From Certhia americana (taxonomy: Eukaryota > Chordata > Aves > Passeriformes > Certhiidae), in the NCBI GenBank assembly GCA_018697195.1, contig CM031869.1, positions 16,874,989 to 16,938,988 on the forward strand: a stretch of DNA of 64,000 nt, written 5' to 3'. The position numbers were made by a program, and so were the translations under genes. The notes beneath the pieces were generated by a model that saw nothing but the letters and a program-made list of their open reading frames with translations, did no database searches and was not told the origin of the DNA. Position 1 is the first letter of the stretch. Every line of letters begins with the position of its first letter. Shown piece after piece: positions 35,156-46,115 of the stretch.

Positions 35156-35534
35156 TCCCTTGTTTCTACCTTCACTACCTCCACACACATCCATGTACAG
35201 GTGTGCCCATATGCAGAGTTTTGGGCCCACACCTTCTTTCAGCAAGATTCAGACCGAGCCCAATCACATCCCTGGCATCATTTGCCTGTTTCTCTCTCAC
35301 CTCAGCCCAAACCCAGGACCCCACACCAGCCATCCCTGGTATCACCCACCTGCAGCATGACTCCAGCTTCACAGCCAGCCTCAGCCAGAGCCTCAGCACC
35401 ACATTTCCCCTCCTGACACACCACAAAGGCCCAAATCAAGGCGAGTGCTTCTCGGTGAAGCCCTACCCAATTATCTGATCAAGCAAAGAGAGGGAGCAAA
35501 CACACAGGGAACAGATGGGGCTGGTGATGGCTTG
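35156..35534. other. Unique non-coding DNA
   Basis: No gene or repeat recognised. Confidence 0.5.
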
Positions 35535-35815
35535 AGAAGCCAGTCTGTTTGTCTACTAATTATTTAATGTATGAGACAATTTCAATACTTAACCCCCTTG
35601 ATCCTGGGAGTTGCTTTACTGTTAAGTATGGGAGTCAGGCAACACGCTGCTCATTAGCATTGAGCACCCAGAGCCCGGGATTAGCCGGCGTTGAAGTTTG
35701 GAATTAAAAATGAACAGGAGTCAGACAGCGTATTCATCATCCTCGAGGAAGATGTCAGCTTTGGATATCCCAGCCATTATCATAATTGCCAGAGATCTCC
35801 AGCCATAAATGCACA
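35535..35815. promoter_or_regulatory. Possible conserved element with homeodomain-type motifs
   Basis: Unique sequence with TAATTA at 35557-35562, 'tcattagcat' at 35651-35660 and GGATTA at 35678-35683 (the OTX/PITX-type core), plus 'ggaattaaaaatg' near 35700. Several retained CpGs lie at 35670-35735. This clustering suits an enhancer, but no transcript or conservation is visible. Confidence 0.3.
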
Positions 35816-35880
35816 TCCAGCAGTGTGGGGCTCCTCTTGCCCCCAGAGGTTGGCTCTGCTGCCTGCCCCTTCCCTGGGAC

Positions 35881-35980
35881 AAGGTCACGGCTGTTTTGGG
35901 GAAGCCCTGGTGCAGATGTCACCCCTTCTCCAGGAGAAGGTCATGGCTGTTTTGGGGAAGCCCTGTGCAGATGTCACCCT
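35881..35980 (+). repeat. Tandem duplication, 56-bp period
   Basis: The unit 'aaggtcacggctgttttggg...' at 35881-35936 is followed by a second copy from 35937. They differ at only a few positions over about 43 bp (acgg/atgg, and 'tgg' reduced to 'tg' before 'tgcagatgtcaccc'). Confidence 0.9.
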
Positions 35981-36100
35981 GCTGCACAGCACTGCTGGGC
36001 ACGGGCAGGACCCTGATGTCCCTCGCACAGATGATCACAGCCAATGTGTGCCCAGACAGACCTGAAGAGAAAGGGGTTGTTGGTTCCACAAGTGGCCACA

Positions 36101-36290
36101 GGATCATGGAAGGTTCAAAAAGCCTTCTAGGGTCATCATTACGTCCAACTATTCTCCCAGCACTGCCACAGTCACCATTAAACCGTGTCCCCAAGTGCCA
36201 CATCCACTGAGAGGTAGTGACTCCACGGCTGCCCTGGGCAGCCTGTTCTGTGCCTGATCACCTTCTCAGTGAAGAAATATCCGATCTAGA
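36101..36290 (-). mobile_element. CR1 3' tail fragment
   Basis: Reverse-orientation tail with 'attaaaccgtgtccccaagtgccacatccac', 'agtgactccacggctgccctgggcagcctgttc' and 'ccttctcagtgaagaaatat'. This is the same variant class as 33422-33530, but here it extends further towards the coding end. Confidence 0.87.
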
Positions 36291-39200
36291 TCTCACCGAG
36301 TGCAACCCAACATTAGCCAGCGTGTCTGACAAGCCCACTCACAGGGGACAGAGATCTCAGATTCAGTACCAGAGCATGGTCTGACATCAGGGGATAAGCA
36401 GGACACTGAGTTAGAGTGGCTCCCTCCAAAGGACACGAGCGAGATGAGACAGAAGCAGCTGCGTTGGGAATTGTGCCTTCCTGCAGCCCAGCCCCTTTCT
36501 CTGCTCCTGGTCCAGAGCTGTCTCCCCATCCCTGGAACAGGCACCAGTTTGGCCATGAATCCTACTCCAGCAGCCCAGGGATGGGAAGAGGTGGCATCCT
36601 CTCCCAGCAGCATCCTTCCCTGCCCAGAGCTTGGCAACAGTGCTGGGGTGTTGCTTTTATGATTCCTCATAATTTCTGAGTCTCCCAGTGTTAATTCTTC
36701 CCCTTCACTTTACAGCCAGGGGGTCATATAGGTCTCCAGTTCATTGTATATCTGCTGTCTGCACGGGCAGCTCTGCAGCCTGCAACGGCAGCAGGATGTG
36801 CTGGGAACCACAGGGACGGAACCAACAACCTGGCTGCATGCAGGGCACAGCCTGGGCACTGCCAGCACTAACGTGGCTTCTTGGGTCTCAGAGCAGGCAC
36901 ACAGGCATCCCAGGAATTCCTTCCCATTTCCTTGCCTCTCTGAGCAGGCCTGCTGATGATGCCATTAATGCATCTCAGGCTCTTGTATCCCAACTGAATT
37001 CCCTGCTCCTGGAAGTCAAGGGATGGCCAAACCACATCTTGGATTGAAACAGTAAAAAGTTTCTGCTGTGTGTAGAGGCTGCTGGAACCATCGGCCCAGT
37101 TCCCATCTCCCCACACCCAGATGAGCAGTAGGAAGTGGGAAGGCAGCAGCACTGTGCACAGCAGGGTTGGGGCAGCGTCGCCTCCTCCCAGTGCCAGAAG
37201 GTCCCAGTTCTCTCTGTTTGGAGGCACAGATTAGGCTCCTGTATGGCAGCATATATGAAACCATCAGTTCCCTTCTCTGTTTTATTAAAGTCAGCATGTG
37301 GTTTTTATGAGAAGAGATAATTGCAGAAGAAAAGGTCACTGTTATCTGTGCGGTGCTGTCAGGGATTGCCAGAGCTGTTTATTGCATCATGCCTCAGCTG
37401 ATCCAAACCTGGCAGCCTAGGGACCAGCTCAGGGCTGCTGCAAGCATAGACACTGCCTGGGACTCCGCTCGCACTCCTGACAGAACTTTTAGCCCTGCAG
37501 TTTCCAAAGACATCCTGCCAGAGCAACATTACAATGTCCTGGGCACCGAGTTGCCTTTGCCAAGGGGAGGGGTGAGACCCTCCCAACGGTTCTTGGTTGG
37601 TGCCCACAGGGAGGGTTTTTATCATCTTGTTCTAATTTTAGCAGCTAAATGAAAAACAAAAATCTCATTTCTTGGATTTATGACCCCCAAACTCGGTGAG
37701 CTCCACAGCAAAGCATGCTAGAGGGAGAGGAAAGAGTCATAGAGTCATTCCTTGTCGTGCCTTGGAATTTGTCAGTGAGGGCACCGCAGCTTGATGGATT
37801 CAAGGCAGTGAAGGGTCACAATGGATCCCACCCAGAGCAGCCTGGTGTCCACCCGGGGCCTCCACCACAGCTGGGACAGGGCAGGTGTGTGGGGGCTGTC
37901 TGCCAAGAGCTGGGGACTCCATCCCCACAGCTGTGACCCCATGTACCAGCCCTACACTCACCCCATGTCACAGCTCTCCATCTCCCAGGGCAGCAGCAGG
38001 GGAAACCATTCCCAGTGTAACATGGGGGCACTTTTGGGAGAGAACTGCTCCTGTAGCCAGGACAGGTGAGGTGCCACATTCATGGGGGGAAGGCAGAGAT
38101 GCCAAGAGCCTGTCCTCATCCCAAGAGCACCTGAATCCCAAAGTCTGATTTGGACTGATTGCTCTGTTCTCCCATGCTCCTCGGCTCCAGCTGGCCTTGC
38201 CCCATATGTCCCACGTGTCCCATGTGTCCCATGGGCTGTGCCACACCACAACAGCCTTTGCTGGTTTCCCAGAACGGTGTGGCTTTGTGCACAGGAACAA
38301 GGCTCAGGATTTGGGTACCACTGCAGGGGGAAGGGACAGAAGGGCTGCAGGTGCCCCCTGCTCCTGGCAGCATCTCTCACCCCCTGCTTGTCCACATGTC
38401 CCCACTGTCCCACAGATGCAGTCCCCAGCCCCACAGATGTCCATGCCATGGGGTGAATAGGTGCTTCCATGGAGATGCTGTGCAGCAGGTGGGTGTCCCA
38501 CAGTCCCCACTCTGGGGCAGTACCTTCACTCAGTGACATTTTTGGGGCCAGCTGTGACCTCTTGGGGGACATCAAGCAATCTCAGCTGTCACCCACCAGC
38601 AAAGTCCTTCAGAGAGGGCATATTTTGGGCACCTTTCCTGCCTTTCCCCTGATATCTCACCCTGATGTGATGAAGTAAGGAGCACTTCTTCTTTTCTGAC
38701 CACACTTTTCTCCTGTATCTCAGTGGCTGGGAATTCATGCCAGCACTCCTCTTCCCTCTCTCCCTCTCCATCTCTGACTGTTCCCCTTTTCTGCCTCCCC
38801 ATGCAGGGCTGCAGCCCAGTCCTGAGGGCTGGCTGGTGTAGGGAGGCCCTTCCCTCAGCCCTGTCTCCCCTGCATGCTCCCTTTTCTCCTCCGAGTCAGC
38901 AGCGCAGGCTGCAGGCAGGTGAAAATTGATTTGCAGTGAACCGGTGCCCTGCTGACGCCTGACTCATCCATTCACTGTACACACATCTCCCCGTGCTCAT
39001 AAACCATCCTGCTCTGAGCCTGGAGCTCCAGCAGGGCTGAGGAGATGCTGCCACCACCCCCCGGCCACTGAGCAGGGCTGCTGGGGAGTCACAGCACTGG
39101 GGAGCAGCAGGGGTCACATGGCACAAGGGGAAAATTTGGGACCAAAACCCAGCAAACAAGAGAAGAGGGTTGGGAGGGAGGAGGAGAGCTGGGATCAACC

Positions 39201-39331
39201 TACCACGGAAAGGTGGAAATCTCCAGCCACAGGCGCTCATGTTCCAGTTCCTAATATGTGGGATTTAACACCACTGTTACTGCCACTAATGGATGTGGCA
39301 TTGCTGGAAGTCATCAAGTGACATCGCTGAG
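36291..39331. other. Unique non-coding DNA
   Basis: No recognisable gene. An AT-rich patch at 37225-37340 contains 'gagataattgcagaag'. A 9-bp repeat 'gtgtcccat' runs three times at 38206-38233. Frames up to 205 codons (37958-38575, minus) show no domain. Confidence 0.5.
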
Positions 39332-39645
39332 TTTATCACAAAATGGATTGGCATGGAAGGGACCTTAAGGTCCCTGCAATGGGCAGGGACAATTTCCACT
39401 GTCCCAGGCTGCTCCAAACCCCACTCAACCTGGCCTTGGGCACTGCCAGGGATCCAGGGGCACCCACAGCTGCTCTGGGCACCCTGTGCCAGGGCCTGAC
39501 CACCCTCACAGGGAACAGTTCATTCCCAATATCCAATCCAGTCCTGCCCTCTGGCAGTTTGAAGCCATTCCCTGTGTCCTGTCCCTCCGTCCCTTGTCCC
39601 CAGTCCCTCTCCAGCTCTCCTGGAGCCCCTTTAGGCACTGGAAGA
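39332..39645 (-). mobile_element. CR1 LINE 3' end
   Basis: In reverse orientation it runs from 'tcacaaaatggattggcatggaagggacctt' through 'gggcaccctgtgccagggcctgaccaccctcacaggg' and 'ctggcagtttgaagccattccc' to 'ctcctggagcccctttaggcactgg'. Nearly the same wording as 1831-2362. The recognisable match stops abruptly at about 39645, giving a 5'-truncated copy of about 315 bp. Confidence 0.93.
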
Positions 39646-42602
39646 AATCTGAGTTCTCCCTTGACCTTAATCCAAAGTTCCCGCCCATCCATTCCTACCC
39701 ACTTTTGACTCCTCCTCCAGAGCCACTCTCACCCACCTGCCCTTGAGCTCAGGCGAGGACACCCCAAATCCAAGGACATTAAAGCACTCTTAGAGCCAGC
39801 ACGAGGGTGCAAGATCCACTAGGCTTCCACCTAGAGCTTCCCTTGGCTGTGAGGGTGGGAGCCAGAGCCCAGAAACTGGAGAGGATGAGACTCAAGATGG
39901 AGAATGATGCTCTGGAGGGAGGCAAGAGATGGGAACCCAATAATCCAACATGGAACAGCTCCTCCAGCCCACTTGGAGGATGGAGCAGCCCCAACCCCAC
40001 TTCCCGGCTCTCCATCAATGCAGACCAGCTCTATTTCATGGGAATCTTAGCTAATTAATGTAAAGCAAAAAAATGTGTCTCTGATTAGATAATATACCCA
40101 CACTGTTCTGCAAAAAAAAAAAAAAATAAAAAATGCAGTCCCTCAACAGGCCTGTTCCAAATAATAATTCAAGTTCTTTCAAAAGCAGGTCAGCAGCGCT
40201 GAGTAATAAGTTCATTATAATCTAATAAAGTTCATTAGTACTTGAGAAGTCTAAAATGCAAGAGCAGTACTACCAACAAAATCATCCTCTGGCAGGATCA
40301 TTTTGGGGGGGCGGAAAAGGATTTGAGATAAAAAGAAGTAAAAATAGGCAGGAAGAATTTGAACAAGGAGAAGACATTGCTGGGAGAATTGGAATCACCT
40401 GAAGTACATCCAAAGAGCTGCAATAAAAGTGCTGGGCCTCACACATGAAAGGTAAAAGCAGCTATTAATAGTGGGGCAGCCGGGATGGCAGCGCTTGGCT
40501 GTGGCTGCACAGGCACGGGCAAAGAAAAATCCCTGCACAAGTGATAATAAAAGCCCTTAATTCAATGTCAGCAGGGGCCTGGTTTGGAGAAAAAATAGGA
40601 GGAGAGGCATGATTCAGCTGCCAGACACACAGGGACATCTGTATGCAGGTCCCTGCGTGCACATATTGCTCCTGCAAAGTCAACAGGAGGAATGAAGGAA
40701 AGCAAACAAATATCTGGGAGCCTCAGGAACTGCCAGCACGGCCAGCACGGCTCTCAGCCAGCAATAACCTTGGGCACGTGGCACCTGTGGGAAGTCATTC
40801 CATGGATGTGCCTGCAGGATGGGAACTGCAGGTGCCTGAGCTTTGGGGAAGCTCCTCTGCAGGGAAATGATTCCACAGGAAAGCAGGAAATGACAGTCCC
40901 AGGGGCAGGAGAGGCTGTGGGCACTGTGGGGTCACCACCCAGTGCAGCTACTGTGTAAGGGTAGCTTCTTGTCCTGCTTTTCCTGCATCCAAATTAAGTA
41001 GGGAACAGGGATTGGGCTACAAATATGATTTCTTGCCCGCAGCTCTGAGGCAGCTCCTAGGAGGGCAGGGATGCTGGGCCAGGCAGAGCCAATAGAGCCA
41101 CTGCGAAGGACAGGGGTAGCACAGGCTGCTCACAGCCCAGGCAGGCATCCCACTGGATCTGCAGGAATAAATCCCACTAATGAGAGACAGGGACAGTGCA
41201 GGCACAAATAAGAGGGCCAGGAGGATGTCCTTCACTGCAGGTTTTGTGGTTGCTCCACTGGGACTTTGCACTCTGCAGAAAAATGGCTGGTTTGTCTGAA
41301 TTTCGACATTTCAGCAGAGGCAGACTGGGGAGTGATGCTGTCCCCCACGGATGGAGAGATGGCACCGAGGGCAGAGGCCTGTTCTGGGGGGCAGTGCCTC
41401 AGTACCCAAACATTTCCTAAAGCTTTCCTGGGTGAATGGAGTCCCAGGGGAAGAGGCTGGTGCTGCTGCCACCCTTTGAGGTGGGAACAGGGGCTCTCCA
41501 GGCTGCAAGGATGCTGCTCCTTCCCCTGTTCTGCCTTGTTCTGGTCTTTGTCCTCTGGGAAACAGGATCAGACATTAAGAAGAAGAACAGCACCAATTTC
41601 CCCAGCACATATTGGCTAATGTTTTTTTCTCTTTCCACCCCAAAACAACAGCTATTGCTGCCCCCAAGGCCACCCAGACTGTGGCCAAACGAGATTATGA
41701 AAGCTCACTTTGCTTGCGGGGAACAGGGATAAGGGAGTGATGTTAAAGGAAGTACTTCACTTGAGACTTCATGTTTCAAGCCCTTAAAATGTTGTTCCTT
41801 CTTTTTCTAGTGGAAGGCAAATACACCTTAAAGAAATAATTATTTGTGTTATGGATGGCTTTTCACTGGTGTTTAACTTGACCCATGGTTTCATCCCTCA
41901 GGAGCTGCCACAACCGTGGGATGTGAGGTGCTCCTGGTCTCCAGGACAAACAAAAGGCCTGCTAAAAAGCCATGATTCCAGCAGTGAGCCTGACTCTGTC
42001 AGCAGGAAAATACAACCAACACCCACAGGGCAGCAGCACCAGGACCCACTGCCACCTCCCAGGCAGGACAGAGCTGCTGCAGGGTGAGGAGCAACAAGAT
42101 TCCTGGGGCTGGAACAGATACAATCAAATGTCGTACTCAAACAGTTGGTCTGAGCCTTAATAAATACAAACCCTCTGAATAGCTGACACCTGGAGTTATT
42201 GAAGAGCTTGTGTGAGTGCAGGCAGAGCCTCTTGCAGCACTAGTGCCCACTGGGGATGCTGAGGCACTAAGAAAAGCCTCAGCTTTTACAGGGAGTGTCA
42301 GGAGGTGATTTATGGCCAGCACCAGGCAGGAGGACTGGCCAGAGACAGTCCCTCTTGCCATGCAGCTACAACTCTGTACTGCACCAGGCTGCCCTTGCTG
42401 TGCACTGAAGGGCAGAGGGAATGAGGAGCTGTGTCCCATTTTCCTGGCATTGCCCATCTCTCCAATCACCCGAGGCCACAGCAGCCCCACGGACACCTGG
42501 AACTGGCAGAAGAGTTCTGCACCCACCCTGGGTACACCCTGGCTCACAGCTGCACAGATACCAACTCTCTCACAGAACTGCAATGAGAAATTCCATGGTA
42601 TT
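39646..42602. other. Unique non-coding DNA
   Basis: No gene recognised. An A-rich run (A15, then TAAAAAA) lies at 40112-40133. The stretch 40030-40290 is AT-rich with 'cttagctaattaatgtaaag' near 40047 and 'ctaataaagttcattagtac' near 40221. The rest is GC-rich with chance frames. Confidence 0.5.
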
Positions 42603-42960
42603 GAGGAGAGAAGGCTCCAAGGAGTTCTTAGAGCTCTTTCAGTGCTTGAAGGGCTCTAGGAGAGTTGAGGAGGCACTTGGGACAAGGGATGGAAGGACAG
42701 GACACAGGGAATAGTTTCCCACTGCCAGAGGGCAGGAAGAGATGAGATATTGGGAATGAACTGTTCCCTGTGAGGGTGGGCAGGCCCTGGCACAGGGTGC
42801 CCAAAGCAGCTGTGGCTGCCCCTGGATCCCTGGCAGTACCCAAGGCCAGGCTGGGCAGGCCTTGGAGCAACCTGGGATGGTGGAAATTGTCCCTGTCATA
42901 GCAGGGCTTGGAACAAGTTGAATTTCAGGTCCCTTTTCCAAACCAAAGTGTTCTGAGATC
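42603..42960 (+). mobile_element. CR1 LINE 3' end
   Basis: Starts 'gaggagagaaggctccaagg', passes 'ttcagtgcttgaagggctctaggagag', 'tgagggtgggcaggccctggcacagggtgccc' and 'cccctggatccctggcagtacccaaggccagg', and ends 'ggtcccttttccaaaccaaagtgttctgag'. Same subfamily as 1831 and 39332; it starts slightly later in the element than the copy at 1831. Confidence 0.93.
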
Positions 42961-44297
42961 TGATGCATGTCACCACAAGACACTTCAGTGACCAACGTTT
43001 CTCTGTTGGGGCCACTCTGCACCCACTGGAGCCAGTACTGGGATGTTCTGTGCCAAGGATGCAGCATCAGCCTTGTGTTCCTCACCTGGGGTAATTTGTC
43101 TCAATCAGCCACAGCAGAGAAAAAATAAAGATCTGAAGTAAGAACACCACAATCTATCCAAACTACAGGAGAACATATCGGGAAAGAGCTTGAGGTAATG
43201 AACTTGGAGATTGATTCTCTTAACCAGCGCTGTGAAGGGCTGCAAATTAAAGCCGGAGGGGTGGGGGAAAGGCTGGAATTATCCAAATTTTGTGAAGCTG
43301 AGTAAAAGCATGAAGCAGCAGAGAAAAACTTAATTAAGGATAACGTTTGAGATTCTGATTTCAGGGACACTATGTAAATTCAAAATAATTCCAGAGGAAC
43401 AAGCTGTATTTCCTCAGAGGCAGCCCAGCATCCTTGGCTCGTGCACAGTTGTCTTTGGGACCCAAGGGAGAAGGGAGAATGAATTTCTTAGCTGTTTCCT
43501 ACAGTCTAGATACATTACCAGGAGTCAGAAAAATTCAGAGCTAAACACTTTTCTGGTAGAAATTAGTGATTTGTCAAAACTGGGAAGCTCCTCAGGGATT
43601 TTGATCAGTGAAGCTGAAAACCAGGCAGGGTTTCCACTGCCCTTGGAACAGATCCCCCAGGCTCCCACAGCCCACAGAGCCAGGGCAGAACAGGCCCCTT
43701 CAGGGAGTGAAATGGGTTTTTTTCCAAGTCGGAACGAACCTAAAACCTAGAAGAAAAAAACCCAGAGGTCACAGATGCCTTCAGAGACTCTTGCTCTAGA
43801 ACAGCTCCTGAAACAGCGCACCTGACATGGCACCACCATGGGGACACAGCTGCTTGACAATTGATGCAAAACAGCTCCATATTGCTCAGCAAATGATGTT
43901 AGGGGGCAAACACAGCTTATTCCAACCCAAATATAGCTCCAGACTGCACAAATCAAGTAGAGTTAAAAGAGAAGGACATCTAAAGGTCCAGGAGTAGGAT
44001 CAGAGGAGGAGTGGATGGGAGATACACGCTCAGCGGGAAACCATCCCACCTTTGAAGGCAACAGGAGTTAGTCTTTGACTGCAGCAGGGTGAGGACTTCA
44101 CAGGTGTCTATAAACAGATCTGAGGCAGCTCCTCAGGGAGTGTGGACAGCACAGGCTCAATCCTGGTCTCACCCCAGGGAGCTGGGCAGTGTCTGAGGGG
44201 CAGGCAGGAGCAGCCCCTGCACCCCCATCCTGCTGCAGAGCAGTGCACCCACTGCCTGTGGCCCATTTGGGCTGGTTCTGATGCTTTGCCACAACCA
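42961..44297. other. Unique non-coding DNA
   Basis: No gene recognised. The stretch 43120-43375 is AT-rich and unique ('ctgcaaattaaagccgg' near 43240) and could be a conserved element. Confidence 0.5.
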
Positions 44298-44343
44298 AGT
44301 TTTGCCATGTTTAAGGTGCCAGTTTTACCACAGTTAAGGTGCC
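44298..44343 (+). repeat. Tandem duplication of 23 bp
   Basis: Two adjacent units, 'agttttgccatgtttaaggt'+'gcc' and 'agttttaccacagttaaggt'+'gcc', differ at a few positions. A third partial 'agtttt' follows. Confidence 0.88.
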
Positions 44344-44372
44344 AGTTTTCTGTTCCCATTTGCTAGCAGGGA

Positions 44373-44485
44373 TCAGAGAATGGTTTGGACTGGAAGGCAC
44401 TTTGAAGCACACGCAGTCCCAAGCCCCTGGCAGGGACAGGATTGGCACCACCAGATCTGGCTGCACAGGGCCCCACCCCACCCTG
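44373..44485 (-). mobile_element. CR1 3' tail fragment
   Basis: Reverse-orientation terminus 'cagagaatggtttggactggaaggcac', then 'ccccctggcagggacagg' type sequence and 'caccagatctggctgcacagggccccac', matching the avian order 'agaatggtttgggttggaaggg...caggttgctcagagcccc'. Diverged, with an unclear 5' end. Confidence 0.78.
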
Positions 44486-46027
44486 GTGGGATCCCATGAC
44501 CACTTTACACCTCTCAGCCCAGGGATGCCCCATAGGCAGCACCTGCCCCGGGATGGGGAACCCTCCCTGATTTGCTCAGCACTGGGCTGACAGAGCTGAA
44601 ATTGCTCAGCCATGAGATACAGACCAACCAAGGTCAGAGCAGAGCTGGGGACCAAACAGCCCAGGGCTGAGAGGAGGTGCAGGCATTGCTGTGGGGAGGA
44701 GATGCCTTGCCTGGGCTGCCCAGTCACATTTGAGAAAGGATTTTCAAGGCTGGGATGTGCTCCCGCCCCAGCAACTGCAGGTGAAATAGGTTTGTTTATA
44801 GGTTTTGAGGAAGCACACATTCAAATTTTGCATCCATCCTTCAAGCTGGAGAGGTTTGGCCAAGTATCCATAAGGATCATTTGCTACACCAGTAATAAGA
44901 GGTGTGTATGCAGAAGTGGATTACCATGTGACATTATAACACTGGCAGAAATCCTTACGTATTTCGAGCAGAAAAAAAGTGTTTCCAGTTGATATCTTGG
45001 AGAGAACTGGCACAAGCTCTGCAACCAAAGTACCTCCAGCTGGTGCAAGATGGCTGTGCCAGGAGGACTTGCAAGTCCTGTTTTACCTTGTCTAGCAGGG
45101 GCCATGCCTGCCCTACGAGCAGGACAGATATGGCACATCACATTGGATCAACATGGAGCTCAGAGCACTCACACCAGCCCTGCACTAGCCCTGACTCACA
45201 GCAGAACTGAGCACGAGGCTCCCAGCAGTGGGAACCACCCCAGAAATGGCTCCACTGCTGATCCCTCAGAGGTCCCTCCCTGGCCCCAGGACACACAGCT
45301 GGGCAGGGACAGCAACCACAACCCCCAAGTGCTTCTCCTCCAAAAGCCACTGATGGGACACTGCTCTTCCCAGGGGGTCCAAGTCTGCTTCCTTCATTTA
45401 CTTGCTGTTTAAACCAGTGAGGGTTGAGAGCAGCAGCTTTTCCAGCACATTTGTCACTGGGATTGACCTTGCCTTTCGGTGGGCAGCAGTGACTCTGCTG
45501 TGCACCAGGCAGGAAGAGCAGGACTGTCCCGGGCTATCAGAAATTTCAAGCAGATGACACTTGCCAAATCTGAGCATGAAGGACAGGGAGAGGAGGAAGA
45601 GAAGCTGGCCCCACCATGGGGACCCAGCCTAGCTCCGAGAACATAGGGCAGTAAAGTCCTGAATCCCTGCAAGGTCAGGAATGCTGTTAAGGCAGTGAGT
45701 CCCTCCTCACACAGCACTGTATGAAACAATCCCTTGCTTTAGAACTCCTGGCACAGAGGTAACACTTGGCCTCAGATCCCCTTTTAAATTCCTCACACTC
45801 TTTGATTTTCTGCTTTCTGTGTCCAGGGCCAAAATTGGCCTCATGCATCACAACCCTCTGGTTTGTGCTGCCGAGCAGCACCTTCCCTGCTCCCGGCTGC
45901 ACCTGGCTGGAGCTACTTAACATATTTCTTTTGATCTAGGTTTTTCAAAGAGCAGTGCAGGTTTTTCAAATCCTAACACCAATTTAAGACCAACAGAGTC
46001 CTATTTGAAGCAGACAGGCTGTTGTAG
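44486..46027. other. Unique non-coding DNA
   Basis: No gene recognised. The stretch 44815-45000 is AT-balanced and unique. Frames up to 126 codons have no family resemblance. Confidence 0.5.
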
Positions 46028-46115
46028 GATTCACAGAAACACAGAATGGTTTGGGTTGGAAGGGACCTTACAGATCACCTCATTCCAAACCCCTGCCATG
46101 GGCAGGGACAGCACA
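46028..46115 (-). mobile_element. CR1 3' terminus, very short
   Basis: Reads 'cacagaaacacagaatggtttgggttggaagggacctta', then 'ccaaacccctgccatgggcagggaca', a textbook reversed avian CR1 terminus of about 90 bp. Confidence 0.92.

Noticed and set aside
34781..35416. 211-codon plus-strand open frame
   Set aside because: Its central third lies in the CR1 tail at 34899-35155, so the frame is an artefact of repeat sequence.
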